A stretch of DNA of 64,000 bases, taken from positions 1-64,000 of the forward strand of contig NZ_ATVJ01000002.1 of the NCBI RefSeq assembly GCF_000420665.1, written 5' to 3'. This document shows positions 45,067-53,140 of the stretch, piece after piece. A program made the position numbers and the translations under genes. Positions within the stretch are counted from its first letter, which is position 1. The number at the start of each line of letters is the position of its first letter. The notes beneath the pieces were generated by a model, which had not been told where the DNA came from, did not search any database, and saw nothing but the letters and a program-made list of their open reading frames with translations. The DNA comes from Ponticaulis koreensis DSM 19734. Its GTDB lineage: Bacteria > Pseudomonadota > Alphaproteobacteria > Caulobacterales > Hyphomonadaceae.

Positions 45067-46626
45067 ATGACGACAGAAACTAAAACAGGTGCTGAGGCGC
45101 TGGTGAGTACGCTCGCGGACTGTGGTGTGACAGCGTGCTTCGCGAACCCGGGTACTTCAGAGATGAACCTTGTGACCGCTCTCGATAAAGAACCCCGCAT
45201 CCGCTCTGTGCTTTGTCTCTTTGAAGGCGTGGCGACCGGTGCAGCGGACGGTTTCGGGCGCGTTTCAGAAAAACCCGCCATGACGCTGTTGCACCTTGGC
45301 GCCGGATATCTCAATGGCGGTGCAAACATCCACAACGCGAAGCGCGCTTACACGCCAATGATCAACGTGATCGGTGATCATGCGACATATCACGTTCGTT
45401 ATGATGCACCGCTGACTTCGAACATTATCGGGTTGGCTGCGCCGAATTCTATCTGGATCAAATCCGTGCCTGATTCTGCGAGTGCCGGTCGTCTTGCGGC
45501 AGAAAGCTTTCATGCGAGCACGAGTGGCGGGCAGGGGCCGGTGTCCCTGATTCTTCCGGCGGACGCCGCGTGGGATGAAGGTGGGGAGCTGTCTGCGCCG
45601 TTTGCGCCGGGCGAACCGAAAAAGGTCGCTGCAGATGCTATTTCTTCGGTTGCTGCGGCGATCAAAGCCGCGAGAAAACCGCTCATTCTGATCAGTGGGA
45701 ACGCGCTCTCTGAGGACGGTTTGAGCGAGGCGTCACGTCTGAAGGCGGCAGGCGTTCGTGTTATGACGGACACATTTGTCTGGAAGCAGGCGAGAGGCGC
45801 AGGTCGTTTTAATCCTGACCGGATGCAGTATTTTGCTGAAGGCGCAATGGAAGACCTTGAGGGCACCGATCTTATGGTCCTCGCTGGCACTCAAATGCCG
45901 GTCGCATTCTTTGCATACCCGGAAAAGCCGAGCGTGCTGGTGCCTGAGGGCTGTGAGCTCATCTCAGTTGGCGAACGCGGTATCGATGTGAAAGCTGCAT
46001 TGAGCGCGCTTGCAGATGAGCTCGGTGCTTCAGAGAAGGCGCCAGTCGCGCCGCGGCAGAGCCCGGACAAGCCAGCCGGTAAGCTAACGCCAGTGACAGT
46101 CGGGCAATCGATTTGCCGCCATATGCCGGAAGGCGCTCTCGTGTCCGATGACGGCGTTACGGCAAGCCTGCCTATCTTTCTCAGCACGCAGACGGCCGCG
46201 CCGCATGAATGGATGATGCTGACAGGCGGCGCGATCGGGCAGGGTTTCCCTCTGGCTGTTGGGGCGTCGATTGCAAAGCCTGAGGCACGAACAATTTGTC
46301 TCTCAGGTGACGGTGCCGGCATGTATACCGTTCAGGCGCTCTGGACGATGGCGCGTGAGAATCTGAAGGTGTTGAACATTGTGTTCGTGAACCACACTTA
46401 TCGCATTCTGAATATTGAGCTGAAGCGGACAGGCGCGGGCAATCCGGGCCCAGCCGCGCAGAATATGCTGAATCTTGGAACGCCAGAGATCGACTGGAAA
46501 TCACTCGCAGAGGCGCAGGGTTTGCACGCCGAGAACGTCACTACAGCTGAAGAGTTTGATGAGGCGTTTGAGCGCGCAATGACGGCGGACGGACCGGTTC
46601 TGATCGCGGCGCATGTGGCGGGCTAG
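45067..46626 (+). CDS. ThDP-dependent acetolactate synthase/benzoylformate decarboxylase-like enzyme
   Basis: A 519-residue thiamine diphosphate enzyme. The N-terminal domain has FANPGTSEMNLVTALD and the catalytic Glu in CLFEGVATGAADG. The ThDP motif is GDGAGMYTVQALWTMA running to VNHTYRILN. Databases often call this group acetolactate synthase large subunit, but the length and lack of a partner small subunit argue for a 2-oxo-acid decarboxylase. It directly follows the feruloyl-CoA synthase-like gene. The substrate is unknown. Its stop overlaps the next gene, on the other strand, by 4 bp. Confidence 0.8.
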   Translation: MTTETKTGAEALVSTLADCGVTACFANPGTSEMNLVTALDKEPRIRSVLCLFEGVATGAADGFGRVSEKPAMTLLHLGAGYLNGGANIHNAKRAYTPMINVIGDHATYHVRYDAPLTSNIIGLAAPNSIWIKSVPDSASAGRLAAESFHASTSGGQGPVSLILPADAAWDEGGELSAPFAPGEPKKVAADAISSVAAAIKAARKPLILISGNALSEDGLSEASRLKAAGVRVMTDTFVWKQARGAGRFNPDRMQYFAEGAMEDLEGTDLMVLAGTQMPVAFFAYPEKPSVLVPEGCELISVGERGIDVKAALSALADELGASEKAPVAPRQSPDKPAGKLTPVTVGQSICRHMPEGALVSDDGVTASLPIFLSTQTAAPHEWMMLTGGAIGQGFPLAVGASIAKPEARTICLSGDGAGMYTVQALWTMARENLKVLNIVFVNHTYRILNIELKRTGAGNPGPAAQNMLNLGTPEIDWKSLAEAQGLHAENVTTAEEFDEAFERAMTADGPVLIAAHVAG

Positions 46627-47036
46627 GGCGATTCGCCCGCGGCCATGAGGGAGAGGTTTTCGGACAGGGTTCTGCCGCGCGCAAAGAGCTCTGTCTCTCT
46701 CTCTGTCGTTGATGCGTCACAGCCAGACACGTCTCGCTGCGTGTCGAGATAGGCGCGGTTGAAGGAATCAATCAGGCGTGACCGAAGATAGCCGCTTGAG
46801 GGCGCTTCTACGTCGAGCATGTTGAGCATGTACTCTCGCCAGGTCTGGTCATCCGTTCCGTTGCAAACAACACGCATCGCATGAATCTGGCCGAGTACGC
46901 GGGACAGGTCAGTCAACGTGCTCTGATACTGGCGAGTTGTCCGGAATTCCTGTCCATTAGCCGCGCCAACCGCACTGATGGAAAGCGCAATGGCAACTGA
47001 GGCGTATCGGAGAGTACTTGCAGTGGTGCAGATCAT
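46623..47036 (-). CDS. TIGR02301-family exported protein
   Basis: A 137-residue protein with a signal peptide (ASVAIALSISAVGAANGQ). The conserved core of this alphaproteobacterial family follows: LTDLSRVLGQIHAMRVVCNG, WREYMLNMLDVEAP, and LIDSFNRAYLDTQ. Two or three cysteines may form a disulfide. Function unknown. It is convergent with the ThDP enzyme gene, overlapping by 4 bp. Confidence 0.8.
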   Translation of the reverse strand: MICTTASTLRYASVAIALSISAVGAANGQEFRTTRQYQSTLTDLSRVLGQIHAMRVVCNGTDDQTWREYMLNMLDVEAPSSGYLRSRLIDSFNRAYLDTQRDVSGCDASTTERETELFARGRTLSENLSLMAAGESP

Positions 47037-47086
47037 GGCGCTGACGTTAACAAGCTGTATGTTTTTGGCACGTGAATTATAGGTAT

Positions 47087-47121
47087 AAAAAAGCCCCGGA
47101 CAGTTTCTGCCGGGGCTTTTT
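47087..47121. terminator. Bidirectional terminator between mucR and the TIGR02301 gene
   Basis: AAAAAAGCCCCGG (47087-47099) pairs with CCGGGGCTTTTT (47110-47121) around a 10-base loop. On the minus strand it ends mucR. Its plus-strand U-tract is equally good. Confidence 0.88.
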
Positions 47122-47143
47122 GTCTGAATTATGTTGTCGGATG

Positions 47144-47575
47144 TTAGCCGCGACGACCGCTGACTTTTCCCAGACCAATCTGCTTAGCGAAGTCGGAGCG
47201 CTTCTTGGTGTAGCTAGGTGCAACCATTGGATAGTCCGCAGGCAGACCCCAACGTTTGCGATATTCCTCAGGCGTCATGCCGTAATGCGAGCGAAGGTAA
47301 CGCTTCAGCATTTTGAGCTTTTTGCCGTCTTCGAGGCAGATGATATGGTCTTCCGTGATGGATTTGCTGACAGGCACTGCTGGTTTTGGGCGCTCCTGAG
47401 CTGGAGCCGCTTCTTGTGAAGCGAGGCCGGAAACAGTCTTGTGAACTGACGCAATGAGATCAGAGAGAGAATCTGTCGGGACGGGGTTGTTCGCGACGAA
47501 TGAAGCAACAATATCAGTTGTCATCCGCATGATTTCGTCAGCTTCCAAAGAGCTGTTTGAGTTTTCGGGAGTCAT
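47144..47575 (-). CDS. mucR: MucR-family transcriptional regulator
   Basis: A 143-residue MucR/Ros protein, the normal family length. It begins with an oligomerisation region (TADIVASFV-like) and has the C-terminal DNA-binding zinc-finger fold: DHIICLEDGKKLKMLKRYL, RSHYGMTPEEYRKRWGLP, and YPMVAPSY..KRS. MucR proteins act as H-NS-like silencers in alphaproteobacteria, controlling surface and cell-cycle genes. The start at 47575 has GAGG; an ATG 15 bases upstream is also possible. It is divergent from glyA across an AT-rich spacer that may be its own target. Confidence 0.92.
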   Translation of the reverse strand: MTPENSNSSLEADEIMRMTTDIVASFVANNPVPTDSLSDLIASVHKTVSGLASQEAAPAQERPKPAVPVSKSITEDHIICLEDGKKLKMLKRYLRSHYGMTPEEYRKRWGLPADYPMVAPSYTKKRSDFAKQIGLGKVSGRRG

Positions 47576-47760
47576 TGCGTCCTCAGACATGTTTACTAAG
47601 CTCGTCCGTATTACAGGCGACGAAATAGATTTCAAGTATTAAAAAGAAAATCTAATGCAATCTATATTTGTGTTTAATGCTTGGTGATTTTTGCTCAATT
47701 GGCTTGCACGAAAACCAGTCGAGGTTTAGACAGTCGCCAAAATATATGGAGATAGTGCCA

Positions 47761-49071
47761 ATGGCAGGTGCCTTCGACGGTGTTTCGCAAACAGCCGGAT
47801 TTTTTTCAACTGGTCTCGCTGAATCTGATGCTGATGTTGCAGCGATGATTAAGCGTGAAGCAAAGCGTCAATCAGACAAGATCGAGCTGATTGCTTCTGA
47901 GAATATCGTGTCTCAGGCTGTGAAAGCAGCTCAGGGCTCTGTGTTCACGAACAAATACGCTGAAGGTTATCCGGGCCGCCGCTATTACGGTGGCTGTGAG
48001 TTTGCCGACGAGGTCGAAGCGCTGGCGATTGAGCGTCTGAAGCAGCTTTACAATGCTCAGTTCGCTAACGTTCAGCCTCACTCCGGTAGCCAGGCGAACC
48101 AGGCCGCATTCATGTCTATGATGAAGCCGGGTGACACCTTCATGGGGATGAGCCTGTCCGAGGGCGGTCACCTGACGCACGGCGCTAAAGTGAACCAGTC
48201 TGGCAAATGGTTTGAAGCCGTCCATTACGGCGTGGATCCTGAAACCCACCTTATTGATTACGATCAGGTTCGCGACGTTGCAAAGACGCACAACCCGAAA
48301 GTCATCATTGCGGGTGGTTCTGCGTACTCTCGTATTATCGACTTCAAGAAGTTCCGTGAAATCGCTGACGAGATCGGCGCATACCTGATGGTCGATATGG
48401 CGCACTTCTCCGGCCTTGTAGCTGGTGGCGTTTATCCGAACCCGCTTGAGTATGCTGACGTCGTAACATCTACGACGCACAAGACGCTTCGCGGCCCTCG
48501 TGGCGGCATCGTTCTGACGAATGACGAGAAGCTGGCTAAGAAAATTAACTCTGCTGTCTTCCCGGGTCTGCAAGGTGGTCCGCTCATGCACGTCATTGCG
48601 GCAAAAGCTGTGGCTTTCGGCGAAGCGCTTCGTCCTGAGTACAAGCAGTACGCCCAGCGCGTCGTTGATAACGCGCGCACACTCGCCAAAGCCGTTATGG
48701 ATGGCGGACTGGACGTTGTTTCCGGCGGTACGGACTCACACCTCATGCTGATCGACCTGCGCCCTAAGGGCGTGAAAGGTAACGCAACTGAGGATGCGCT
48801 GGGTCGTGCCTTCATCACATGTAACAAGAACGGTATTCCTGACGATCCTGAGAAGCCAGCGATTACATCTGGTATCCGTGTTGGTGCGCCAGCGGGTACA
48901 ACACGCGGTTTCGGTGAAGCTGAATTCACGAAGATCGGTGGCTGGATCTGTGAGATTGTCGACGCACTGTCCGCGGGTGGTGATACTGCTGCAGCCGAAG
49001 CCAAGGTTCGTGAAGAGGTTCTGGCGCTGACAAGCGAATTCCCGATCTATCCGGGCGAAGAAGGTCTCTAA
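47761..49071 (+). CDS. glyA: Serine hydroxymethyltransferase
   Basis: Interconverts serine and glycine with transfer of a one-carbon unit to tetrahydrofolate. The 436-residue PLP enzyme has the lysine in [14 protein letters not shown], plus [28 protein letters not shown] and [10 protein letters not shown] start at the ATG at 47761 with GGAG about nine bases before. It opens the run glyA-nrdR-ribD-ribE-ribBX-ribH-nusB-thiL. Confidence 0.97.
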   Translation: MAGAFDGVSQTAGFFSTGLAESDADVAAMIKREAKRQSDKIELIASENIVSQAVKAAQGSVFTNKYAEGYPGRRYYGGCEFADEVEALAIERLKQLYNAQFANVQPHSGSQANQAAFMSMMKPGDTFMGMSLSEGGHLTHGAKVNQSGKWFEAVHYGVDPETHLIDYDQVRDVAKTHNPKVIIAGGSAYSRIIDFKKFREIADEIGAYLMVDMAHFSGLVAGGVYPNPLEYADVVTSTTHKTLRGPRGGIVLTNDEKLAKKINSAVFPGLQGGPLMHVIAAKAVAFGEALRPEYKQYAQRVVDNARTLAKAVMDGGLDVVSGGTDSHLMLIDLRPKGVKGNATEDALGRAFITCNKNGIPDDPEKPAITSGIRVGAPAGTTRGFGEAEFTKIGGWICEIVDALSAGGDTAAAEAKVREEVLALTSEFPIYPGEEGL

Positions 49072-49074
49072 TAG

Positions 49075-49557
49075 GTGCGCTGCCCGTTTTGCGGATCTGA
49101 AAATACAGCGGTACGGGACTCCCGGCCCGCTGAAGACAATACGGTGGTTCGCCGTCGTAGGTCCTGCGAAGATTGTGGCGCCCGTTTCACAACATTCGAG
49201 CGCGTTCAACTGAGAGAAATTACTGTCGTGAAACGCGATGGTAAGCGCACGCCTTTTGTTCGTGAAAAGCTGTTGCGCTCGGTCATGATTGCGCTGCGAA
49301 AGCGTCCGTTCGAGCCTGAGCAAATCGATCAACTCGTGTCGGGTATTATTCGCCGGCTTGAGAGCTCTGGTGAGTCTGAAGTAAATTCTGAAGATATTGG
49401 CGAGTACGTAATGGAAGCGCTCGGTGAGCTCGATCCAGTCGCGTATGTTCGCTACGCGTCCGTCTATCGGGACTTCAAAGACGCGAGCGCTTTTGCGCAC
49501 TTCATCGAAACGCATGCGCTGGAAAAGCATATCGACGAGTCCGGCGAAAAGGAGTGA
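49075..49557 (+). CDS. nrdR: Transcriptional repressor NrdR
   Basis: A 160-residue regulator of ribonucleotide reductase genes. The zinc ribbon has CPFC and CEDC, and the ATP-cone domain follows ([19 protein letters not shown]). It binds nrd boxes when dATP is bound. It starts with GTG three bases after glyA ends, and overlaps nothing else. The glyA-nrdR-rib order is usual in alphaproteobacteria. Confidence 0.97.
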   Translation: MRCPFCGSENTAVRDSRPAEDNTVVRRRRSCEDCGARFTTFERVQLREITVVKRDGKRTPFVREKLLRSVMIALRKRPFEPEQIDQLVSGIIRRLESSGESEVNSEDIGEYVMEALGELDPVAYVRYASVYRDFKDASAFAHFIETHALEKHIDESGEKE

Positions 49558-49562
49558 CCTCA

Positions 49563-50213
49563 ATGAGAGTCACCCTGAAGATCGCAACGTCTCTCGATGC
49601 ACGGATCGCAACCTGCACCGGCCATAGCCAGTGGATCACCGGAAGCGAAGCGCGCGCCACGGTCCATCGTTTGCGCGCGGAACATGATGCGGTGCTTGTC
49701 GGGTCGGGCACCATGCTGGCCGACGATCCAAAACTGACGGTGCGTGGATTTGACGTCGCGCGTCAGCCGGATCGTGTTGTTCTTGATACCTATCTGAAGA
49801 CACCTGACAACGCCGCGATTTTTGATGCGCCATCCGGGCAAAGCATCATTTTCGCGGGGCCTGCTGCAGAGGTAGGCCGGGAATCGGAGCTTAAAGCGTC
49901 AGGAGCAGTGATCGAGCGGGTCGCTATGAGTGGCTCCGGTCTGGATGTTCACGATGTTTTGAGCCGCTTGTCATCCAAGGGCGTATCTTCTGTCTTTATT
50001 GAAGGCGGAGGTGTGGTCGCTGCCAGCTTCCTGAAGGCCGGTTTGATCGATAGACTGGAGTGGTTTCGAGCGCCCATGATCATTGGTGGTGATGGACGAC
50101 CGGCATTCGGGGCACTTGGTGTGGAAGATTTGGGTGCGGCATTCCGCTTGGTTCGTACGGGTGTACGAGAAGCGGGTGTTGATCTATGGGAAACGTACGA
50201 AAAAGGAGAGTGA
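49563..50213 (+). CDS. RibD reductase domain (5-amino-6-(5-phosphoribosylamino)uracil reductase) without deaminase
   Basis: A 216-residue protein equal to the C-terminal half of RibD. It has KIATSLDARIAT near the N-terminus, GSEARATVHRLRAEHDAVLVG, GTMLADDPKLTVRG, and FIEGGGVVAASFLKAGLIDR. The N-terminal zinc deaminase domain, with its HAE and PCxxxG motifs, is absent, and the upstream genes glyA and nrdR do not supply it. The deaminase step must therefore be done by another gene. The start at 49563 follows GGAG. It lies at the normal ribD position in the operon. Confidence 0.85.
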   Translation: MRVTLKIATSLDARIATCTGHSQWITGSEARATVHRLRAEHDAVLVGSGTMLADDPKLTVRGFDVARQPDRVVLDTYLKTPDNAAIFDAPSGQSIIFAGPAAEVGRESELKASGAVIERVAMSGSGLDVHDVLSRLSSKGVSSVFIEGGGVVAASFLKAGLIDRLEWFRAPMIIGGDGRPAFGALGVEDLGAAFRLVRTGVREAGVDLWETYEKGE

Positions 50214-50216
50214 CCC

Positions 50217-50819
50217 ATGTTCACCGGTCTTGTGCGCGATCTCGGCGTCATCGAATCTATTGAAGAAGTCAACGGGAACCGGAAGTTTTCCGTGCGCGGC
50301 CAAATCGATCCCAAGGACCTGACAATGGGGGCTTCGGTCTGCCATTCAGGCGTGTGCCTGACGGTCATTGATGCCGATTTCTCTGGCGACGCGCCTCTCT
50401 GGGTTGTCGAGGCCGTTCCTGAAACGCTTCGCCTGACGTCGCTCGGTAGCAAGGTTGCGGGTGACTGTGTGAACCTTGAACCAAGTCTGCGTTTAGGTGA
50501 CGAACTGGGTGGCCACCTGGTGTTTGGTCACGTCGATGGTCTTGGAAAAATAAAAAGTATTGTCGAAGAAGGTGATGGATATCGCGTGTCCGTAGAGGCG
50601 CCTGAGGCGCTTCGTCCGCTTATCGCGTTGAAGGGCTCGGTTGCTGTAGACGGTATTTCTCTGACCATTGCGGGTGTGACTGAGACAGGTTTCGAGCTGG
50701 CAATTATTCCGCACACCTTCGAGGTAACATCTTTAGGGTTGGCCAAGGCTGGAGACGCAGTAAATCTCGAGGCTGACATGCTCGCGCGCTATGTTTCCAG
50801 ACAGATGGAATTTCGCTGA
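50217..50819 (+). CDS. ribE: Riboflavin synthase, alpha chain
   Basis: Dismutates two 6,7-dimethyl-8-ribityllumazine molecules to riboflavin. The 200-residue protein has the two lumazine-binding repeats: MFTGLVRDLGVIESIE at the start with SVCHSGVCLTV, then the second with GHLVFGHVDGLGKI and VAVDGISLTI. It begins 3 bp after ribD and ends 38 bp before the next gene. An AACGTACGAAAAAGGAG-type stretch precedes it. Confidence 0.96.
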   Translation: MFTGLVRDLGVIESIEEVNGNRKFSVRGQIDPKDLTMGASVCHSGVCLTVIDADFSGDAPLWVVEAVPETLRLTSLGSKVAGDCVNLEPSLRLGDELGGHLVFGHVDGLGKIKSIVEEGDGYRVSVEAPEALRPLIALKGSVAVDGISLTIAGVTETGFELAIIPHTFEVTSLGLAKAGDAVNLEADMLARYVSRQMEFR

Positions 50820-50827
50820 GGGTTGCC

Positions 50828-50861
50828 TTCGTACGAAAAAATCGTACATGTTCGGACATGA
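50828..50861. promoter_or_regulatory. Two adjacent palindromes overlapping the ribBX start, candidate operator
   Basis: TTCGTACGAA (50828-50837) is a perfect palindrome and the left arm of GTACGA-AAAAA-TCGTAC (50831-50847). Next comes CATGT-TCGG-ACATG (50847-50860), whose right arm contains the start ATG at 50858. The arrangement fills the place where a ribosome site would be. It is a natural operator candidate for the HTH domain encoded right after it. Confidence 0.5.
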
Positions 50862-52210
50862 GTTCGATCCTAAACATAATTGAAGCATTTGGCGGTCTGC
50901 GTCCGTTTGCGAGGGCGGTGAATAAATCACCTTCAACGGTGCAGTACTGGATTGAGCGTGGAAGCATTCCAGCTTCTGCGCAGGCGTTCGTTTTCCAACT
51001 TTCGGAAGATCGGGGCCTTGGTTTTTCCAAAGATCAGATAGCCAACGCTGTTTCGCAGCCGGAAACGAAAGGAACAGACGCCGCGATGAGTGAAGATTTT
51101 CACAGCGCTATTTCCTCTATTGAGGAGATCATCGAAGATGCCCGTAACGGCAAAATGTACATTCTTGTCGACGCTGAAGATCGTGAGAATGAGGGTGATC
51201 TGATCATCCCGGCTCAGTTCGCTACACCGGACGCCGTCAATTTTATGGCGACGCACGGCCGAGGCCTGATCTGTCTGGCGATGACGCACGAGCGTGCGGG
51301 TATTCTGAACCTTGAGCCGATGACACGGAATAATCGCGAAAGCATGAGCACCGCGTTCACAGTGTCCATCGAGGCGAAAGAAGGCGTTACCACTGGTATC
51401 TCTGCGCAGGACCGTGCTCGTACAGTCTCCGTGGCGATCGACCCGACAAAGAATAGTGACGACATCGTCTCGCCGGGTCATGTCTTCCCGCTGGTTGCAC
51501 GTGAGGGCGGCGTTCTGGTTCGCGCGGGCCACACCGAAGCTGCTGTCGATATTTCCCGTATGGCCGGCCTCTATCCGGCTGGCGTGATCTGCGAGATCAT
51601 GAATGAAGACGGCACGATGGCGCGACTTCCAGATCTGGTGTCATTCGCACAGCTTCATAATCTGAAGATTGGTACGATTGCTGACCTTATCGCCTATCGT
51701 CGCCGTAACGACCGATTCCTTGAGCGCCGTATCGATGTCCCATTCGAAAGCGAATATGGTTCGGGTTTCCGGGCAATTGTTTTCAAAAATACGATTGATG
51801 GCGCTGAGCATATGGCTCTGGTTCATGGCAAAATCAGCCCTGATGAACCTGTTCTCACACGTGTCCACCGCATCAACTTTATGAATGATGTTCTGGGTGA
51901 GAAGACTGGGCGGTCCAATCTCGTCCGCAATTCCATGAAGATGATTGCAGAGGCAGACGAGCCGGGCGTGATCATTCTTTTGAACACCATGCGTAAGGAT
52001 AGCATTGCTGAGGGACTTGGCGCTGCATCGGCGGGGCCAGTGGATCATAGCCGTCCGCTGCGTGAATACGGTGTGGGCGCACAGATTATGAAGGATCTCG
52101 GTATCCGTAAAATTATCATTCTTACAACGTCCAAGCCGTCAAAGGTCGCTGGTATCGATGGATACGGGCTGAGCCTTGAAGGCTGGCGTATGATTAAAGA
52201 GGACTGCTAG
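50858..52210 (+). CDS. HTH domain fused to RibBX (3,4-dihydroxy-2-butanone-4-phosphate synthase, degenerate RibA domain)
   Basis: One continuous 450-codon frame. Residues 1-50 form a small Cro-like helix-turn-helix (FGGLRPFARAVN..PSTVQYWIERGSIPA), of the type found in phage-like regulators. RibB follows (about 85-290) with ILVDAEDRENEGDLIIPA, MATHGRGLIC and HVFPLVAREGGVLVRAGHTEA. Its product feeds lumazine synthesis. The C-terminal RibA-like part (about 295-450) lacks the three zinc cysteines of GTP cyclohydrolase II, so it is a RibBX type. An in-frame ATG at 51086 (codon 77) could yield RibBX without the HTH; AAAGGAA lies 13-19 bases before it. The N-terminal fusion may be real or two overlapping start sites of one mRNA. 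Confidence 0.83.
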   Translation: MSSILNIIEAFGGLRPFARAVNKSPSTVQYWIERGSIPASAQAFVFQLSEDRGLGFSKDQIANAVSQPETKGTDAAMSEDFHSAISSIEEIIEDARNGKMYILVDAEDRENEGDLIIPAQFATPDAVNFMATHGRGLICLAMTHERAGILNLEPMTRNNRESMSTAFTVSIEAKEGVTTGISAQDRARTVSVAIDPTKNSDDIVSPGHVFPLVAREGGVLVRAGHTEAAVDISRMAGLYPAGVICEIMNEDGTMARLPDLVSFAQLHNLKIGTIADLIAYRRRNDRFLERRIDVPFESEYGSGFRAIVFKNTIDGAEHMALVHGKISPDEPVLTRVHRINFMNDVLGEKTGRSNLVRNSMKMIAEADEPGVIILLNTMRKDSIAEGLGAASAGPVDHSRPLREYGVGAQIMKDLGIRKIIILTTSKPSKVAGIDGYGLSLEGWRMIKEDC

Positions 52211-52211
52211 T

Positions 52212-52643
52212 ATGGGCCCGAGAGTATTGCTGATAACGTCGCGCTATTATGAGAAGATTTCTCTGGAGCTGGAAGCAGGCGCGATGGAAGTTCTGGAAGC
52301 TGCAGAAGCGCGGGTCGAAACTGTAGAAGTTCCTGGCGCATTTGAAATTCCGGGCGCTGTGGCCATGGCTGCTGATAGCGACATGTACGATGCGTTTGTA
52401 ACGATCGGTTGCGTCGTTCGTGGTGAAACTACGCACTATGATTATGTCTGTGGTGAGTCCGCGCGTGGGCTTATGGATTTGACTGTTCAACGCCGTCTGC
52501 CTATCGGATATGGTATAATTACAGTCGAAAATCAGGAACAGGCCTGGGCACGGGCCGACAGACAGCAGAAAAACAAGGGTGCAGACGCTGCAACAGCGGC
52601 TCTTGAGATGCTGAAGTTCCGTAAGGAAATACTTCGCGGATGA
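52212..52643 (+). CDS. ribH: 6,7-dimethyl-8-ribityllumazine synthase
   Basis: Joins the pyrimidine and the four-carbon unit to form lumazine. The 143-residue subunit has VEVPGAFEIPGAVAMA, IGCVVRGETTHYDYVCGESARG with the catalytic His, and GIITVENQEQAWARA. GAGGA precedes the ATG. It overlaps nusB by 4 bp. Confidence 0.95.
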   Translation: MGPRVLLITSRYYEKISLELEAGAMEVLEAAEARVETVEVPGAFEIPGAVAMAADSDMYDAFVTIGCVVRGETTHYDYVCGESARGLMDLTVQRRLPIGYGIITVENQEQAWARADRQQKNKGADAATAALEMLKFRKEILRG

Positions 52644-53140
52644 GTAAAGAACAAAAATTGCCGCCTGATATTGTCAGAATTCGTCGCTCCGGCGCACGAC
52701 TTGCGGCAGTTCAGGCGGTGTATCAGCTCGAAATTACCGAGCGCGGCGCTAAAGCGGTTATCCGTGAATTCATGGAAGACCGTCTTGGTCTGGACGATGA
52801 CGGCCGACCTGTTGAAGACGCCGACCCTGATCTGTTTAAACAGATCGTTCAGGGCGTTGTCGACAAGCAAAGCCTGATCGACGAGGCGATCAAGGCGCGT
52901 CTTTCCGAGAAATGGCGTCTTGATCGCATCGACTCAACTTCACGTGCGATTCTTCGATGCGCCACCCAAGAATTGGCTACGCGTGCAGACTTGTCGAACG
53001 CTGTGATTATCGAAGAGTATGTTGGAATTGCGCACGCATTCTTCGATGGGGACGAGCCAAAATTCGTGAACGGCCTGCTGGATAAGGTGGCCCGCGATGT
53101 CCGTCCTGACGGCGTTCCGATTGGTTATCTGGAAGCGTGA
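52640..53140 (+). CDS. nusB: Transcription antitermination factor NusB
   Basis: A 166-residue helical protein that binds boxA RNA with S10 during rRNA antitermination. The N-terminal RRSGARLAAVQAVYQLE and the C-terminal RCATQELATR, VIIEEYVGIAHAFFDGDEPKFVNGLLDKVA are typical. Its start overlaps ribH and its end overlaps thiL. Linkage to ribH is widespread. Confidence 0.96.
   Translation: MSKEQKLPPDIVRIRRSGARLAAVQAVYQLEITERGAKAVIREFMEDRLGLDDDGRPVEDADPDLFKQIVQGVVDKQSLIDEAIKARLSEKWRLDRIDSTSRAILRCATQELATRADLSNAVIIEEYVGIAHAFFDGDEPKFVNGLLDKVARDVRPDGVPIGYLEA

Noticed and set aside
50820-50857. FMN riboswitch in front of ribBX
   Set aside because: The 38-bp gap is far too short for an RFN element and none is seen elsewhere in the operon.
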